A stretch of DNA of 64,000 bases from Acidovorax sp. GW101-3H11 (GCF_001633105.1 NZ_LUKZ01000003.1:62352-126351); one strand, 5' to 3'. Numbered from the stretch's first letter, positions 28,468 to 37,437 are shown. Numbers and translations: made by a program. The notes: generated from the letters alone by a model not told the origin.

Positions 28468-28932
28468 ATGCACCCCAATACCGCGCAGTTCCGCATCGGC
28501 GAGGCCGCCCAGCAGTCCGGGGTGTCGGCCGCCAACATCCGCTACTACGAAAAAGAGGGTCTCCTCCCCCCCGGTGCACGCGAGGGCAACAGCTACCGCC
28601 TGTACAGCGGCGCCGATGTGCACCAGCTGCGCTTCATCCGCCTGTGCCGGGCCATGGACATGTCGCTGGACGAAGTGCGAACCCTGCTGGCGCTGGACTG
28701 GGGCCGCAAGGCCGATTGCGACGCCGCGCGCGACACGCTGGATGCCCACCTGCAGCATGTGCGCACCCGCCTGGCCGAGCTGCAGGCGCTGGAATCCGAC
28801 CTGCTCGCGCTGCGCAGCCGCTGCGACGGCTCGGACGCCACCTGCCACATCATCGAAGCCCTGCACGAGCGCGCCGATGCGCAGCAGGCGGCCCTGCCCA
28901 CCCCGGCAGGCCTGGGCAAGCGCCATGTGTGA
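28468..28932 (+). CDS. MerR family heavy-metal regulator (CadR/PbrR type)
   Basis: This 154-residue regulator has an N-terminal winged helix (FRIGEAAQQSGVSAANIRYY, EKEGLLPP) and a dimerisation helix. Three cysteines, C84, C119 and C126, reproduce the 35- and 7-residue spacing of the metal site in CadR/PbrR (Cd/Pb/Zn sensors). The C-terminus is not His-rich as in some CadR proteins, so Pb, Cd or Zn cannot be separated. ATG 28468 follows AAGG within the operator; ATG 28453 would start inside the operator and is less likely. It should control the divergent CDF gene. Confidence 0.9.
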   Translation: MHPNTAQFRIGEAAQQSGVSAANIRYYEKEGLLPPGAREGNSYRLYSGADVHQLRFIRLCRAMDMSLDEVRTLLALDWGRKADCDAARDTLDAHLQHVRTRLAELQALESDLLALRSRCDGSDATCHIIEALHERADAQQAALPTPAGLGKRHV

Positions 28933-28958
28933 GGGCATGTTTCCTGGTGATGTGGTTT

Positions 28959-29013
28959 GCTATTATTTTGGTAGCTATAAAGGCATGACCATCAGGCGGG
29001 AGAGCCCAAAAAA
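28959..29013 (-). repeat. Dispersed bipartite hairpin repeat, copy 3 (intergenic)
   Basis: On the minus strand it reads TTTTTTGGGCTCTCCCGCC, then CATGCCTTTATAGCTACC and AAAATAATAGC. It sits between merR and the mlaE-like gene and belongs to the same family as copies 1-8, with a degenerate GCGC dyad. Confidence 0.7.
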
Positions 29014-29078
29014 GCTTGTATCCCTGTGCCTGCAGGCGTGCCATGCGCCCACCCGCAAGCCGCCGCTATGATTCGGCC

Positions 29079-29879
29079 ATGATCTCGCGCCTGCCCGGCC
29101 TCTCCCTGCCCGAACGTGTGTGGAACACGGCGCGGCGCTGGGCGGTGGCCTGGTGGCGCATTCTGTATCTGGGCGCCGTGGTGCTGGTGCTGGTGTTGTC
29201 GCCGTCCAGCTACGGCAAGGGCACACGCCGCGCACTGGCCCGGCACCTGTACCTGGATACGGCGCCGGTGCTGCTGGGCTTTACGGTGCTGGCGGCGCTC
29301 ATCAGCCTGGTGCTCACGCGCATCGTGGTGGTCACGGCGCTGAGCTACGGGCTGTCGCGCTACGCGCTGGAGATGGTGATCCGCGTGCTGGTGCTGGAGC
29401 TGATCCCGCTCACCGCAGCCCTGTTTGTGGCCATGCGCTGCACCATCCCCAATGGCGCCCAGCTGTCGCGCCTGCGGCAGGCGGGGTGGTTTGATGCGCT
29501 GCGCAGCCAGGGCTCCGACCCGGTGCGCATCGAGCTGCTGCCGCGTGTGATTGCCGGGGTGTTTGCCTGCGTCACGCTGGCTGCGCTCAGCTGCGTGGTG
29601 GCGCTGGTGCTGGCCTACCTGGGCGTGTATGGTTTCAACATGGCCGGGCTGTCTGGCTACACGCGCATGTTTGGCCAGGTGTTCTCGCCCAGCGTGACCA
29701 TGGTGTTTGTGCTCAAGACCCTGTTCTTCAGCCTGGCCGTGGCGCTGATCCCCATGGCCGCAGGCCTGTACGACAGCGGCGAGCACACCCAGCCCGACTC
29801 GGAGCTGGGCGGCCTGGCCCGCATGTTTGCCGTGCTGCTGCTGATCGAGACCGCCTCGCTCATGGGCAACTATTACTGA
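29079..29879 (+). CDS. MlaE family ABC transporter permease
   Basis: This 266-residue membrane protein has the MlaE/DUF140 permease pattern: hydrophobic segments (LYLGAVVLVLVLSPSS, LLGFTVLAALISLVLTRIV), LVLELIPLTAALFVAMRCTI with the family's coupling region, and a final segment ending in ASLMGNYY. MlaE-type permeases move phospholipids or other lipids between membranes with an MlaF ATPase and an MlaD (MCE) partner. The MlaD-like gene follows by 22 nt, but no MlaF-type ATPase gene lies here. ATG 29079 begins MISRLPGLSLPER. Confidence 0.88.
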   Translation: MISRLPGLSLPERVWNTARRWAVAWWRILYLGAVVLVLVLSPSSYGKGTRRALARHLYLDTAPVLLGFTVLAALISLVLTRIVVVTALSYGLSRYALEMVIRVLVLELIPLTAALFVAMRCTIPNGAQLSRLRQAGWFDALRSQGSDPVRIELLPRVIAGVFACVTLAALSCVVALVLAYLGVYGFNMAGLSGYTRMFGQVFSPSVTMVFVLKTLFFSLAVALIPMAAGLYDSGEHTQPDSELGGLARMFAVLLLIETASLMGNYY

Positions 29880-29901
29880 CTGGTTTGCTCTACCCGCATC
29901 G

Positions 29902-30909
29902 ATGAACGACCCCATCCCCACGCCCCCCACCGCAGCCGATGGTGTGCCACCCGTCGAAACCCTGCGCCCCGTGGCCCACCTGGAGCTGAAGGCTGCCGCG
30001 CTGCTGCTGTTCACATTGGCGCTCATCGTGGGCTCGGGCCTGTACCTGCTGTATGCGCGGGGGGCGTTCGAGCCCACCCAGACCCTGGTCCTCACGGCCG
30101 ACGATTCCGAAGGCGTGGTGGTAGGCATGGACATGACGTTCTCGGGCTTCCCCATCGGCCGGGTGCGCCGCATCGAACTGGCCGACAGCGGCAATGCCCG
30201 CATCCTGATCGATGTACCCCGCAAGGACGCGCACTGGCTGCGTGCATCCAGCGTGTTCACGCTGGTGCGGGGGCTGGTGGGCGGCACCAACATCCGGGCG
30301 TACTCCGGCATCCTCACCGACGACCCGCTGCCCGACGGCGCCGTGCGCCCCGTGCTGCGCGGCGATGCCACGGCCGAGATCCCCCAGCTCATGGCCACCG
30401 CGCGCGAGTTGCTCACCAACCTCAATGCGCTGACCTCGCCGGACGCCGCGCTGGGCAGCAGCCTCGCCAATGTGAAAACCCTCACCGATCGCCTCAACGG
30501 CCCCGGGGGCGCGCTGGGTGTGCTGATGGGCAACGAGACTGATGCTAAAAAAATCATCGCCACGCTGGAGCGCACCAACACGCTGCTGGCGCGGCTCGAT
30601 GGCATGGCCGCGCGGGCCGACCGGCAGGTGCTGGGCAGCGACGGCAGCAAGGACGCGCTGGTGCCCGAAGTGCGCGCGGCCGTGGCGCAGCTCAATGGCC
30701 TTCTGGCCGACACCCGCGCCAGCGTCAAAAAGGTGGACGCCGTGCTGGCCGAAGCCCAGGCCGTTGGCGCCAACGCCCGCGAGGCCACCAACGACCTCGG
30801 GGCTTTGCGTGCCGAGGTGGAAAGCAACCTGCGCAAGGTGGAGAGCCTGGTCAACGAGATCAACCGCAAATGGCCTTTTGCGCGCGACACGGAGCTGAAA
30901 CTGCCATGA
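29902..30909 (+). CDS. MlaD/MCE family protein
   Basis: This 335-residue protein has an N-terminal TM anchor (AAALLLFTLALIVGSGLYLLY) and an MCE domain (residues about 55-130: ADDSEGVVVGMDMTFSGFPI, GRVRRIELADSG, VRGLVGGTNIRAYSG), followed by a long helical tail (about 150-330) expected to form a hexameric tube. It is the lipid-binding periplasmic component of an Mla-like transporter. The GATGCTAAAAAAATCATCGCC patch near 30541 is unusually AT-rich and may be an eroded copy of the dispersed motif. Its stop overlaps the next start by 4 nt. Confidence 0.88.
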   Translation: MNDPIPTPPTAADGVPPVETLRPVAHLELKAAALLLFTLALIVGSGLYLLYARGAFEPTQTLVLTADDSEGVVVGMDMTFSGFPIGRVRRIELADSGNARILIDVPRKDAHWLRASSVFTLVRGLVGGTNIRAYSGILTDDPLPDGAVRPVLRGDATAEIPQLMATARELLTNLNALTSPDAALGSSLANVKTLTDRLNGPGGALGVLMGNETDAKKIIATLERTNTLLARLDGMAARADRQVLGSDGSKDALVPEVRAAVAQLNGLLADTRASVKKVDAVLAEAQAVGANAREATNDLGALRAEVESNLRKVESLVNEINRKWPFARDTELKLP

Positions 30910-31595
30910 AGCCATTCGCCATGCCCCGTCTGCGGGCGCCGGTGCGGTTCGCTGTTGTCAGCTGCGCCTTGTTGCTGGTGGCCTGCTCCAGCAAACCCCC
31001 GGTGCCCGACTGGCAGATGAACGCCCAGGCAGCCGCCACCAAGGCCACCGAGGCCTATCTGTCGGGCAATGCGCGCGTCGAGCAACTGGAGTGGGACCGG
31101 GCCCGCGCCGAAGTGGCCCGCACCGGCCGTGCTGATTTGGTGGCGCGGCTGGAGCTGATGCGCTGCGCTGCGCAGGTGGCCAGCCTGGTGGTGGCGCCAT
31201 GTGACCGGTTTGAAGCGCTGCGCCCGGATGCTGCTGCGCCCGAGTGGGCGTATGCCGACTATCTGGCCGGCCGGGTGTCGCCACAACAGCTGCCTTTGTT
31301 GCCCGAGGCGCAGCGCAAGGTGGCCGCCTCGGGTGACGCCGCCACGCTGGCGGGCATCGAAGATCCGCTCTCGCGTCTGGTGGCTGCCGGGGTGTTGTTC
31401 CAGACCGGGCGCGCCAGCCCCGCTGTGATGGCCGCCGCAACAGACACGGCATCCGCCCAAGGCTGGCGCAGGCCGCTGCTGGCCTGGTTGTTACTTCAGG
31501 TGCAGCGGGCCGAGGCAGCCGGGGATGCAGAAGCCGCCGCCGCACTGCGCCGCCGTGTGGGCATCGTGGAGCAGGGCGCGGCCCGGGTGAAGTAG
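30906..31595 (+). CDS. Lipoprotein of unknown function, downstream of MlaD-like gene
   Basis: This 229-residue protein has a lipoprotein signal peptide (FAVVSCALLLVACSSKP). The rest is helical and Ala/Arg-rich (AYLSGNARVEQLEWDRAR, EAQRKVAASGDAATLAG), with no domain I recognise. Its 4-nt ATGA overlap with the mlaD-like gene shows co-translation, so it is probably an accessory lipoprotein of the same envelope system, in the position where an MlaA/PqiC-like lipoprotein often sits, but sequence similarity to those is not evident to me. Confidence 0.78.
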   Translation: MKPFAMPRLRAPVRFAVVSCALLLVACSSKPPVPDWQMNAQAAATKATEAYLSGNARVEQLEWDRARAEVARTGRADLVARLELMRCAAQVASLVVAPCDRFEALRPDAAAPEWAYADYLAGRVSPQQLPLLPEAQRKVAASGDAATLAGIEDPLSRLVAAGVLFQTGRASPAVMAAATDTASAQGWRRPLLAWLLLQVQRAEAAGDAEAAAALRRRVGIVEQGAARVK

Positions 31596-31611
31596 GCGGC
31601 GGCGCGCTGGT

Positions 31612-31989
31612 TCAGCGCAGGCGCGCCTGGAGCTGGCTTTCGATGTCGCTGCGCTCTGCGGCAAATTGCTGGGCGCTGATCTCGTTGGCTTCGAACTTGC
31701 GCGCCATGGACAGCAGCAGCACCGTGTTTTCCAGCCGCGTGTCTTGCTGCAGCGACGGTGGCAGGGCCGTGAGTCGGTCAAAGCTTTGTTTGTACAGCTC
31801 GCTCCAGCTGAGCGCACCCGCCTGGGCCTGGGCCTGCGCGTTGTCATGCCATCGCGAGAATTCCTCCAGGGCGCCATCGCGGGGGCTGGAGCAGCCTGCA
31901 AGCACGCCCAAGAGCGCCAGGGCTGCCCAAGGATGGGCGGTGAAAAGTGAGCGAAGAATGTCTGCAGGGATTCGAAAACGTGGGTTCAC
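31612..31989 (-). CDS. Hypothetical lipoprotein
   Basis: This 125-residue protein starts at GTG 31989, preceded by GGAGG about 7 nt upstream. It has a lipoprotein signal peptide (FTAHPWAALALLGVLAGCSS) and a charged helical remainder (DNAQAQAQAGALSWSELYKQ; EISAQQFAAERSDIESQL). I do not recognise a family. It is convergent with the preceding lipoprotein gene. Confidence 0.65.
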   Translation of the reverse strand: MNPRFRIPADILRSLFTAHPWAALALLGVLAGCSSPRDGALEEFSRWHDNAQAQAQAGALSWSELYKQSFDRLTALPPSLQQDTRLENTVLLLSMARKFEANEISAQQFAAERSDIESQLQARLR

Positions 31990-32140
31990 GATCGTCCTCC
32001 ATTCCTGAATGCCACCCAAAAATCAAGGTGTGCAGCGCCGAATGGTACTCTGATGCTATCGTTTTTGCTACGGTGTTGCTGTTTTGACCCACACGCCCGC
32101 GCGTCGGGCGCGATACCCAAGTCGCAAGGGGTTTGGTGGC

Positions 32141-32326
32141 TCAGTGGCTCACAAAGCCGCTGGACAAAATTTCGTCCAGCCCGGCAGGCAGGTGCAGCAT
32201 CGAATCCACCGACTGCACGGCCACGTCGGGCATCAGCACGGTGACTGCCGCCAGCACGGCCAGCACCACGGTGCCCAGAAAGGCTGCAACGGCGCGTGTG
32301 CCAGGTGGGAGGGGATGGCGTTTCAT
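32141..32326 (-). CDS. Small predicted membrane protein (61 aa)
   Basis: ATG 32326 follows GAGGA at about 8 nt. The product begins MKRHPLPPGTRAVAAFLG and has one hydrophobic helix (AAFLGTVVLAVLAAVTVLM) and a short periplasm-side tail. It has no recognised family and little context; the ribosome binding site and TM helix are the only support. Confidence 0.45.
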   Translation of the reverse strand: MKRHPLPPGTRAVAAFLGTVVLAVLAAVTVLMPDVAVQSVDSMLHLPAGLDEILSSGFVSH

Positions 32327-32695
32327 GATGAAGTCCTCGTCATCAAGAGACAAAAAAGGGGTGGGCGTCTCAATGACCGCCCAGACAGCCTCAATGGCTG
32401 CCGGATAGGATTTCAACAAGGTGCCGCAGTTCCGTCTGTAAGACAAGAGCGATATCTGGGCGCCACAGGCAGGCTGTTACGGCTGGTTGCCTTCTTTGCG
32501 AAGCCGACACGACTGGCGCAGGCGATGGGGCGGGGCTGGCAATGCGGTGACCACCGGGATGGCTCAAGAGCCGAAGATCCTGTGTGATCCGCGTCTTGTG
32601 AGTTGAGCACATCGGGGCCGAGGCTCAAGCGTGTTTTTGGGGCGAGACAGGCAAAGAAAAAGCCTGCAAGTTTTGCAACTTGCAGGCTTCGTATT
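32327..32695. other. Gap of about 370 nt without a gene
   Basis: Apart from the tRNA terminator hairpin at its right end I see no coding frame with a plausible start and composition, no tRNA and no clear promoter. Short open frames here lack ribosome binding sites. Confidence 0.5.
32661..32688 (-). terminator. Intrinsic terminator after tRNA-Leu copy 1
   Basis: A perfect 11-bp stem AGCCTGCAAGT/ACTTGCAGGCT, loop of 6 nt, is followed on the minus strand by TTTTTCTTT. Confidence 0.85.
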
Positions 32696-32780
<85 letters not shown>

Positions 32781-32797
32781 TTTCAGATCAGCTTCGA

Positions 32798-32803
32798 ATT
32801 ATA
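32798..32803 (-). promoter_or_regulatory. -10 element (TATAAT) of tRNA-Leu copy 1
   Basis: A perfect TATAAT lies 17 nt before the tRNA 5' end on the minus strand. The -35 is weak (TTGGCT about 20 bp upstream). Confidence 0.6.
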
Positions 32804-32986
32804 TAGCGTTTTTTTGGGGCTCCAGCCAAATTGCTCATTTTTCTGAAAATTGTGCGCGGCAGCCTTTGGCCATCGTGCAGCGTGGTGGCCGGATGGTGTG
32901 TGCACGAGGCGGCGGTGGGTTCGGTCGGTGCGGCCTGCCTGATGCGCGCATGTGGTTAGCGTGCGCAGGTCGTTTGAAAAATAAAA

Positions 32987-33010
32987 AAGCCGCTGTGTGT
33001 GCAGCGGCTT
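32987..33010 (-). terminator. Intrinsic terminator after tRNA-Leu copy 2
   Basis: Stem AAGCCGCTG/CAGCGGCTT with loop TGTGTG, followed on the minus strand by TTTTTTATTTTT. Confidence 0.85.
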
Positions 33011-33047
33011 TGATATTTTGAAAACCGTCTCCGGTTCTCGTTAAACT

Positions 33048-33132
<85 letters not shown>

Positions 33133-33151
33133 ATTTCAGGAAAGACTCAGA

Positions 33152-35485
33152 TTGTATAACAAAAAAACCACCCCCGGCGCGCAACCCGTTGCGCATTTGT
33201 CTCAGGAAATTGAAGGCAGCGTGCAGGGGCACCGTGATGGACACGGTTTTGTCATCCGCGACGATGGCGAAGGCGACATCTTTATTCCCCCCAACGAAAT
33301 GCGCGCCGTGCTGCACAAGGACCGTGTGCGCGTGCGCATCGTGCGCCAGGATCGCCGTGGCCGCCCCGAAGGCCGCGTGGCTGAAATCATCGAACGCCCG
33401 CCCCAGCCCATCATCGGCCGACTGCTGCAGGAGAGCGGCGTGTGGCTGGTGGCGCCAGAAGACAAGCGCTACGGCCAGGATGTATTGATCCCCAAGGGCG
33501 CTACGGGCGCCGCGAAACCTGGGCAGGTCGTCGTCGTTGAACTGACCGAGCCGCCAGCACTGTTCGGCCAGCCCGTGGGCCGCATCACCGAAGTGCTGGG
33601 CGAGGTGGACGACCCCGGCATGGAGATCGAGATCGCCGTGCGCAAGTACGGCGTGCCGCACGAGTTCTCGGCCGAGTGCCTGGCCCAGGCCAAGGAGCTG
33701 CCCGACAAGGTGCGCGCGCAAGACAAGAAGCGCCGCGTGGACCTGACCGACGTGCCCCTGGTCACCATCGACGGCGAAGACGCGCGCGACTTCGACGATG
33801 CCGTGTACTGCGAGCCCGCCAAGGTGGGCCGCAGCAAGGGCTGGCGCCTGCTGGTGGCCATTGCCGACGTGAGCCACTACGTGGAGACCGGCAGTGCCAT
33901 CGACATCGATGCGTACGACCGCGCCACCAGCGTGTACTTCCCGCGCCGCGTGATCCCCATGCTGCCGGAGAAGCTCAGCAACGGGCTCTGTTCCCTGAAT
34001 CCCGACGTGGAACGCCTGTGCATGGTTTGCGACATGCTGGTCACGGCCAAGGGCGAGGTGCATGCGTACCAGTTCTACCCGGCCGTGATGCACAGCCACG
34101 CACGCTTCACATACACCGAAGTCGCGGCCATCCTGGCCAACACGCGCGGCCCGGAGGCCAGCAAGCGCAAGGACCGCGTCAAGGACCTGCTCAACCTGCA
34201 CGACGTGTACCGCGCGCTGCTCATTGCACGCCAGGCGCGCGGCGCGGTGGACTTTGAAACGACGGAGACGCAAATCGTCTGCGACGAAAACGGCCGCATC
34301 GAGAAGATCGTGCCGCGCACCCGCAACGATGCGCACAAGCTCATCGAAGAGGCCATGCTGGCCGCCAACGTGTGCAGCGCTGACTTCATCGCGCAGGGCG
34401 GCCAGCCCGGCCTGTTCCGTGTGCACGAAGGCCCCACGCCCGAGAAGCAGGAGATCCTGCGCAACTACCTCAAGGCCATGGCCGTGGGCATGAGCATTGG
34501 CGACGACCCCAAGCCGGGCGACTTCCAGGCGATTGCCACGGCCACCAAAGACCGGCCCGACGCGCAGCAGATCCACACCATGCTGCTGCGCTCCATGCAG
34601 CAGGCCATCTACACGCCCACCAACAGCGGGCACTTTGGCTTGGCGTTCGATGCGTATACCCACTTCACCAGTCCCATCCGTCGCTACCCCGACCTGCTGG
34701 TGCACCGGGTCATCAAGGCCATCCTGAACAAGACGCAGTACAAGCTGCCCGCGCTGCCCACACCGGGCGAGGCGCATGCCAAGCTGGCCAAGCGCTTGGC
34801 TGCGCGCGTGGCCGCGCCTGGCACCAAGCCGCGCAAGGACGTGAAGCCGCCCAGCCGTGAGACCCAGGCCTGGGAGGCCGCCGGCCTGCACTGCAGTGCC
34901 AACGAACGCCGCGCCGACGAGGCCAGCCGCGACGTGGAAGCCTGGCTCAAGTGCAAGTACATGCGCGAGCACCTGGGCGAGGAATACAGCGGCGTGGTCA
35001 GTGCTGCGACCAGCTTCGGCATCTTCGTGACGCTGGACGCGATGTACGTCGAAGGCCTGGTGCACATCACCGAGCTGGGCGGCGAATACTTCAAGTTCGA
35101 CGAAGCGCGCCAGGAGCTGCGCGGCGAGCGCACCGGCATTCGTTATGCCATCGGCGCCCGCGTGCGGGTGCAGGTGAGCCGCGTCGATCTGGACGGCCGC
35201 AAGATCGACTTCCGCCTGGTGCGTGAGGGCGAAGAGCTGCTGGGCCGCGCTCTCAAGGACAAGGGCGTTGGCGCTGACGGGGCAGGCGGTGGCGCGCGCA
35301 AAGCCAGTGGCCGCTCAGGCGGCCGCAAGGCAGACAAAGGCGCTGCGATGTCGGCCACCGAAAAGGCGGGCCTGACCCGCGAGCGTGCGGCGCGTTCGCC
35401 CATACAGTCGCTGAAGGCTTCGGTCAAGAAAGCGGTGGCGGGCAAGTCCAGCAAGGGCAAGGCGCGCAAGCCGCGCCGGGGCTGA
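33152..35485 (+). CDS. rnr: Ribonuclease R
   Basis: This 777-residue 3'-5' exoribonuclease degrades structured RNA, mRNA fragments and defective rRNA/tRNA. It has N-terminal cold-shock domains (VQGHRDGHGFVIRDDGEGD), the RNB catalytic core with DGEDARDFDDAV (metal-binding aspartates) and HFTSPIRRYPDLLVHR, then an S1 domain (YSGVVSAATSFGIFVTL) and a Lys/Arg-rich tail (KKAVAGKSSKGKARKPRRG) typical of RNase R. The start is uncertain: TTG 33152 with AGGAAAG upstream gives MYNKKTTPG; the longer reading frame upstream merely translates the antisense of the tRNA. Confidence 0.93.
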   Translation: MYNKKTTPGAQPVAHLSQEIEGSVQGHRDGHGFVIRDDGEGDIFIPPNEMRAVLHKDRVRVRIVRQDRRGRPEGRVAEIIERPPQPIIGRLLQESGVWLVAPEDKRYGQDVLIPKGATGAAKPGQVVVVELTEPPALFGQPVGRITEVLGEVDDPGMEIEIAVRKYGVPHEFSAECLAQAKELPDKVRAQDKKRRVDLTDVPLVTIDGEDARDFDDAVYCEPAKVGRSKGWRLLVAIADVSHYVETGSAIDIDAYDRATSVYFPRRVIPMLPEKLSNGLCSLNPDVERLCMVCDMLVTAKGEVHAYQFYPAVMHSHARFTYTEVAAILANTRGPEASKRKDRVKDLLNLHDVYRALLIARQARGAVDFETTETQIVCDENGRIEKIVPRTRNDAHKLIEEAMLAANVCSADFIAQGGQPGLFRVHEGPTPEKQEILRNYLKAMAVGMSIGDDPKPGDFQAIATATKDRPDAQQIHTMLLRSMQQAIYTPTNSGHFGLAFDAYTHFTSPIRRYPDLLVHRVIKAILNKTQYKLPALPTPGEAHAKLAKRLAARVAAPGTKPRKDVKPPSRETQAWEAAGLHCSANERRADEASRDVEAWLKCKYMREHLGEEYSGVVSAATSFGIFVTLDAMYVEGLVHITELGGEYFKFDEARQELRGERTGIRYAIGARVRVQVSRVDLDGRKIDFRLVREGEELLGRALKDKGVGADGAGGGARKASGRSGGRKADKGAAMSATEKAGLTRERAARSPIQSLKASVKKAVAGKSSKGKARKPRRG
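33153..33158 (-). promoter_or_regulatory. Probable -10 (TATACA) of tRNA-Leu copy 2, overlapping rnr start
   Basis: TATACAAT lies 20 nt upstream of the tRNA 5' end on the minus strand, within the proposed first codons of rnr. A TTGCGC at 33179-33184 is a possible -35, spaced rather far (20 bp). Confidence 0.45.
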
Positions 35486-35526
35486 CCGCTCACGAACCCC
35501 TGGGCGCTGGTGGTTGCATCAGATTG

Positions 35527-35585
35527 CTCATTAATTGATAGCTGCTACCGCTTGATAGACGGGCGGTAGCGGCTATTTTTATTGG
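35527..35585 (-). repeat. Dispersed bipartite hairpin repeat, copy 4
   Basis: On the minus strand it reads AAAAATAGCCGCTACCGCCC, then ATCAAGCGGTAGCAGCTATC and AATTAATGAGC. It lies between the convergent rnr and hydrolase genes; the hydrolase stop TAA falls in its A-rich edge. Confidence 0.8.
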
Positions 35586-36574
35586 ATTTTCTGGGATGCC
35601 AGCGCGCTGGACGGGGCAAGGCCCTCCAGAAAACGCGCATACCGCTGCGCCGTGTCGGCGGGCGCTTCCATCATGGGCAGGTGGCCGACACCGGGCAGGG
35701 CTTCCAGCTGTGCCTGGGGCAACAGCTTTTGCAAGGGCAACAGGCCCGAGCGGTCGAACACGCGGTCGCTGTCGCCCCACAGCGCGAGCACGGGGTGCTG
35801 CTGCAGGCCGCCCAGCCGTTGCTCCAGCAGGTAGCGGTCCTTGAGCTGGGCATCCCACAGGCGGGTGTTCGACGCAGCGTTGCCCAGCGCCGCCTGCTCG
35901 GTGGCGTGCAGGATGGGGTAGGGCAGAAAGGGGCGCTTTTCAAACACCAGATCCATCATGGCGCTGAAGGTGGCGGCGTCGTGGGCGACCAGCGGGCGCT
36001 GCCCGGCGTCGATGAGGCGGTCCATGGTGCTGGGCTTGGGCGAGTGGATGCCATGGGGCGCGCCGATGAAGGCCACGCTGGCCACGTGCTCGGGGTGTTG
36101 CAGCGCAAACAGCGCGGCGATGGTGCCGCCCATGGAGTTGCCCGCGAGGTGGGCTTTTTCGATGCCCAGGGCGTCCAGCAGCGCGCCCAGGCGCTGGGTG
36201 TGCGCGGCGTAGTCATAGGGCTGGTCGTCCAGCCGCGTGCTCTCGCCAAAACCGGGGAAGTCTGGGGCAACCACCCGGTACTGGGCGGTGAGGGGGCGCG
36301 CAAAATCCACCCAATGGTCCTTCTCCGCAAAAATGCCGTGCAGCAGCACCAGGGGCGTAGTGTCTGGGTTTGTGGGCGCCGGCTGGGAGGGCGCCCCGCT
36401 GTCCAGGTAGTGGATGGTGTGCAGCGCCGCGGTGGTGGTTTTTTCTTCCATGCCCGAGAGGCTGCGGTTGAGGTGGAGCAGGGGCTCCTTCAGCAGCGAC
36501 GGGGCGCCGTAGTAGAGGCCCACGCCGCCCAGGGCGAGTGCGGCGGCAACAGAAAAGAAGGCAATGCGTTTCAA
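35579..36574 (-). CDS. Alpha/beta hydrolase
   Basis: This 331-residue protein has an N-terminal hydrophobic anchor or signal (IAFFSVAAALALGGVGLYYG) and an alpha/beta hydrolase fold: oxyanion region LVLLHGIFAEKDHW, nucleophile elbow GNSMGG, catalytic Asp in ALWGDSDRVFD and His in GVGHLPMMEAP. It is probably an envelope esterase or lipase. TTG 36574 follows GGAGA at a suitable distance and starts the hydrophobic segment. A divergent AraC-type regulator gene 107 nt away may control it. Confidence 0.87.
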   Translation of the reverse strand: MKRIAFFSVAAALALGGVGLYYGAPSLLKEPLLHLNRSLSGMEEKTTTAALHTIHYLDSGAPSQPAPTNPDTTPLVLLHGIFAEKDHWVDFARPLTAQYRVVAPDFPGFGESTRLDDQPYDYAAHTQRLGALLDALGIEKAHLAGNSMGGTIAALFALQHPEHVASVAFIGAPHGIHSPKPSTMDRLIDAGQRPLVAHDAATFSAMMDLVFEKRPFLPYPILHATEQAALGNAASNTRLWDAQLKDRYLLEQRLGGLQQHPVLALWGDSDRVFDRSGLLPLQKLLPQAQLEALPGVGHLPMMEAPADTAQRYARFLEGLAPSSALASQKIQ

Positions 36575-36681
36575 GAACCAGTCTCCAAAAAAACAAAGGG
36601 GTACCGTGGCGCTGCGCTGGGGCTCGCGAGCGCCGTGCAAGGCTACCGAGAACCGTGCCGCAAGACTTGTAGGTTTGGGCT

Positions 36682-37431
36682 ATGCCGCAGCGCACGAACA
36701 CCCTGACGCTGGGCGCTGACCGCGCGCTGTATGTGGGCGAGATCCCGGCCACGGGCTGGCATTGCCATGCGTCGCCCGTGCTGCTGATGGGGCTCTCGGG
36801 CCGGTTTGCTTTGCATTGGGGTGCAGGGCTGGTGGAAACCTGTCACAGCGCGCTGGTGGATGCCGGGGTGGAGCATCTGTTCGACCCCTGTGGCGAAGTG
36901 GTGGCGCTGGTGTACCTGGAACCGGATTCGCCAGAGGCGCGCAGCCTGCGCAGCGTGTTCCAGCGGCAGGGTGGCGTGCTGCTGGATGTGGCGGCGCCGG
37001 TGGGGGCGCGTGCGGCCATGGAAGACCATCTGCGCGCCTTCGATCTACCGGCCCTGCTGCACCGCCACCTGCTGCAGGCGGCGCCCCCGCTGGACCCGCG
37101 CGTGGCCCACAGCCTGCACGCCCTGCGCCGCCCGCAGCAGGAGCAGGGGCGCCTGGCGCGGGCTGGGTTGGCGTCCGGCGTGCAGCTGTCGGCCTCGCGC
37201 TTCAACCATTTGTTCCGCGCCGAAATGGGCGTGAGCCTGCGCAGCTACCGCGTGTGGTCGCAGGTGCGGCTGGCCATGGCGGGGCTGGCGGTCAGCCCGC
37301 GCCTGACGGATGCGGCGCTGCATGGGGACTTTGCGGACTCGGCGCATTTCAGCCGCATGTTCCGCCAGACCTTTGGCATGACGCCGTCGAGTGTGCTCAA
37401 GCCGCTCAAGCAGGTCACGCTGTTGGATTGA
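36682..37431 (+). CDS. AraC family transcriptional regulator
   Basis: This 249-residue regulator has an N-terminal cupin-like sensor half (ALYVGEIPATGWHCHASPVL) and a C-terminal AraC DNA-binding domain with two helix-turn-helices (SGVQLSASRFNHLFRAEMGV, and DFADSAHFSRMFRQTFGMTP). The second HTH with the FGMTPS motif is the family's clearest signature. The gene is divergent from the hydrolase gene and probably regulates it; the inducer is unknown. Confidence 0.9.
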   Translation: MPQRTNTLTLGADRALYVGEIPATGWHCHASPVLLMGLSGRFALHWGAGLVETCHSALVDAGVEHLFDPCGEVVALVYLEPDSPEARSLRSVFQRQGGVLLDVAAPVGARAAMEDHLRAFDLPALLHRHLLQAAPPLDPRVAHSLHALRRPQQEQGRLARAGLASGVQLSASRFNHLFRAEMGVSLRSYRVWSQVRLAMAGLAVSPRLTDAALHGDFADSAHFSRMFRQTFGMTPSSVLKPLKQVTLLD

Positions 37432-37437
37432 CTCCCA

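Noticed and set aside
32050-32075. GATGCTATCGTTTTTGCTACGG as another repeat copy
   Set aside because: Core resembles the family, but no GC-rich dyad or flanking T run can be aligned.
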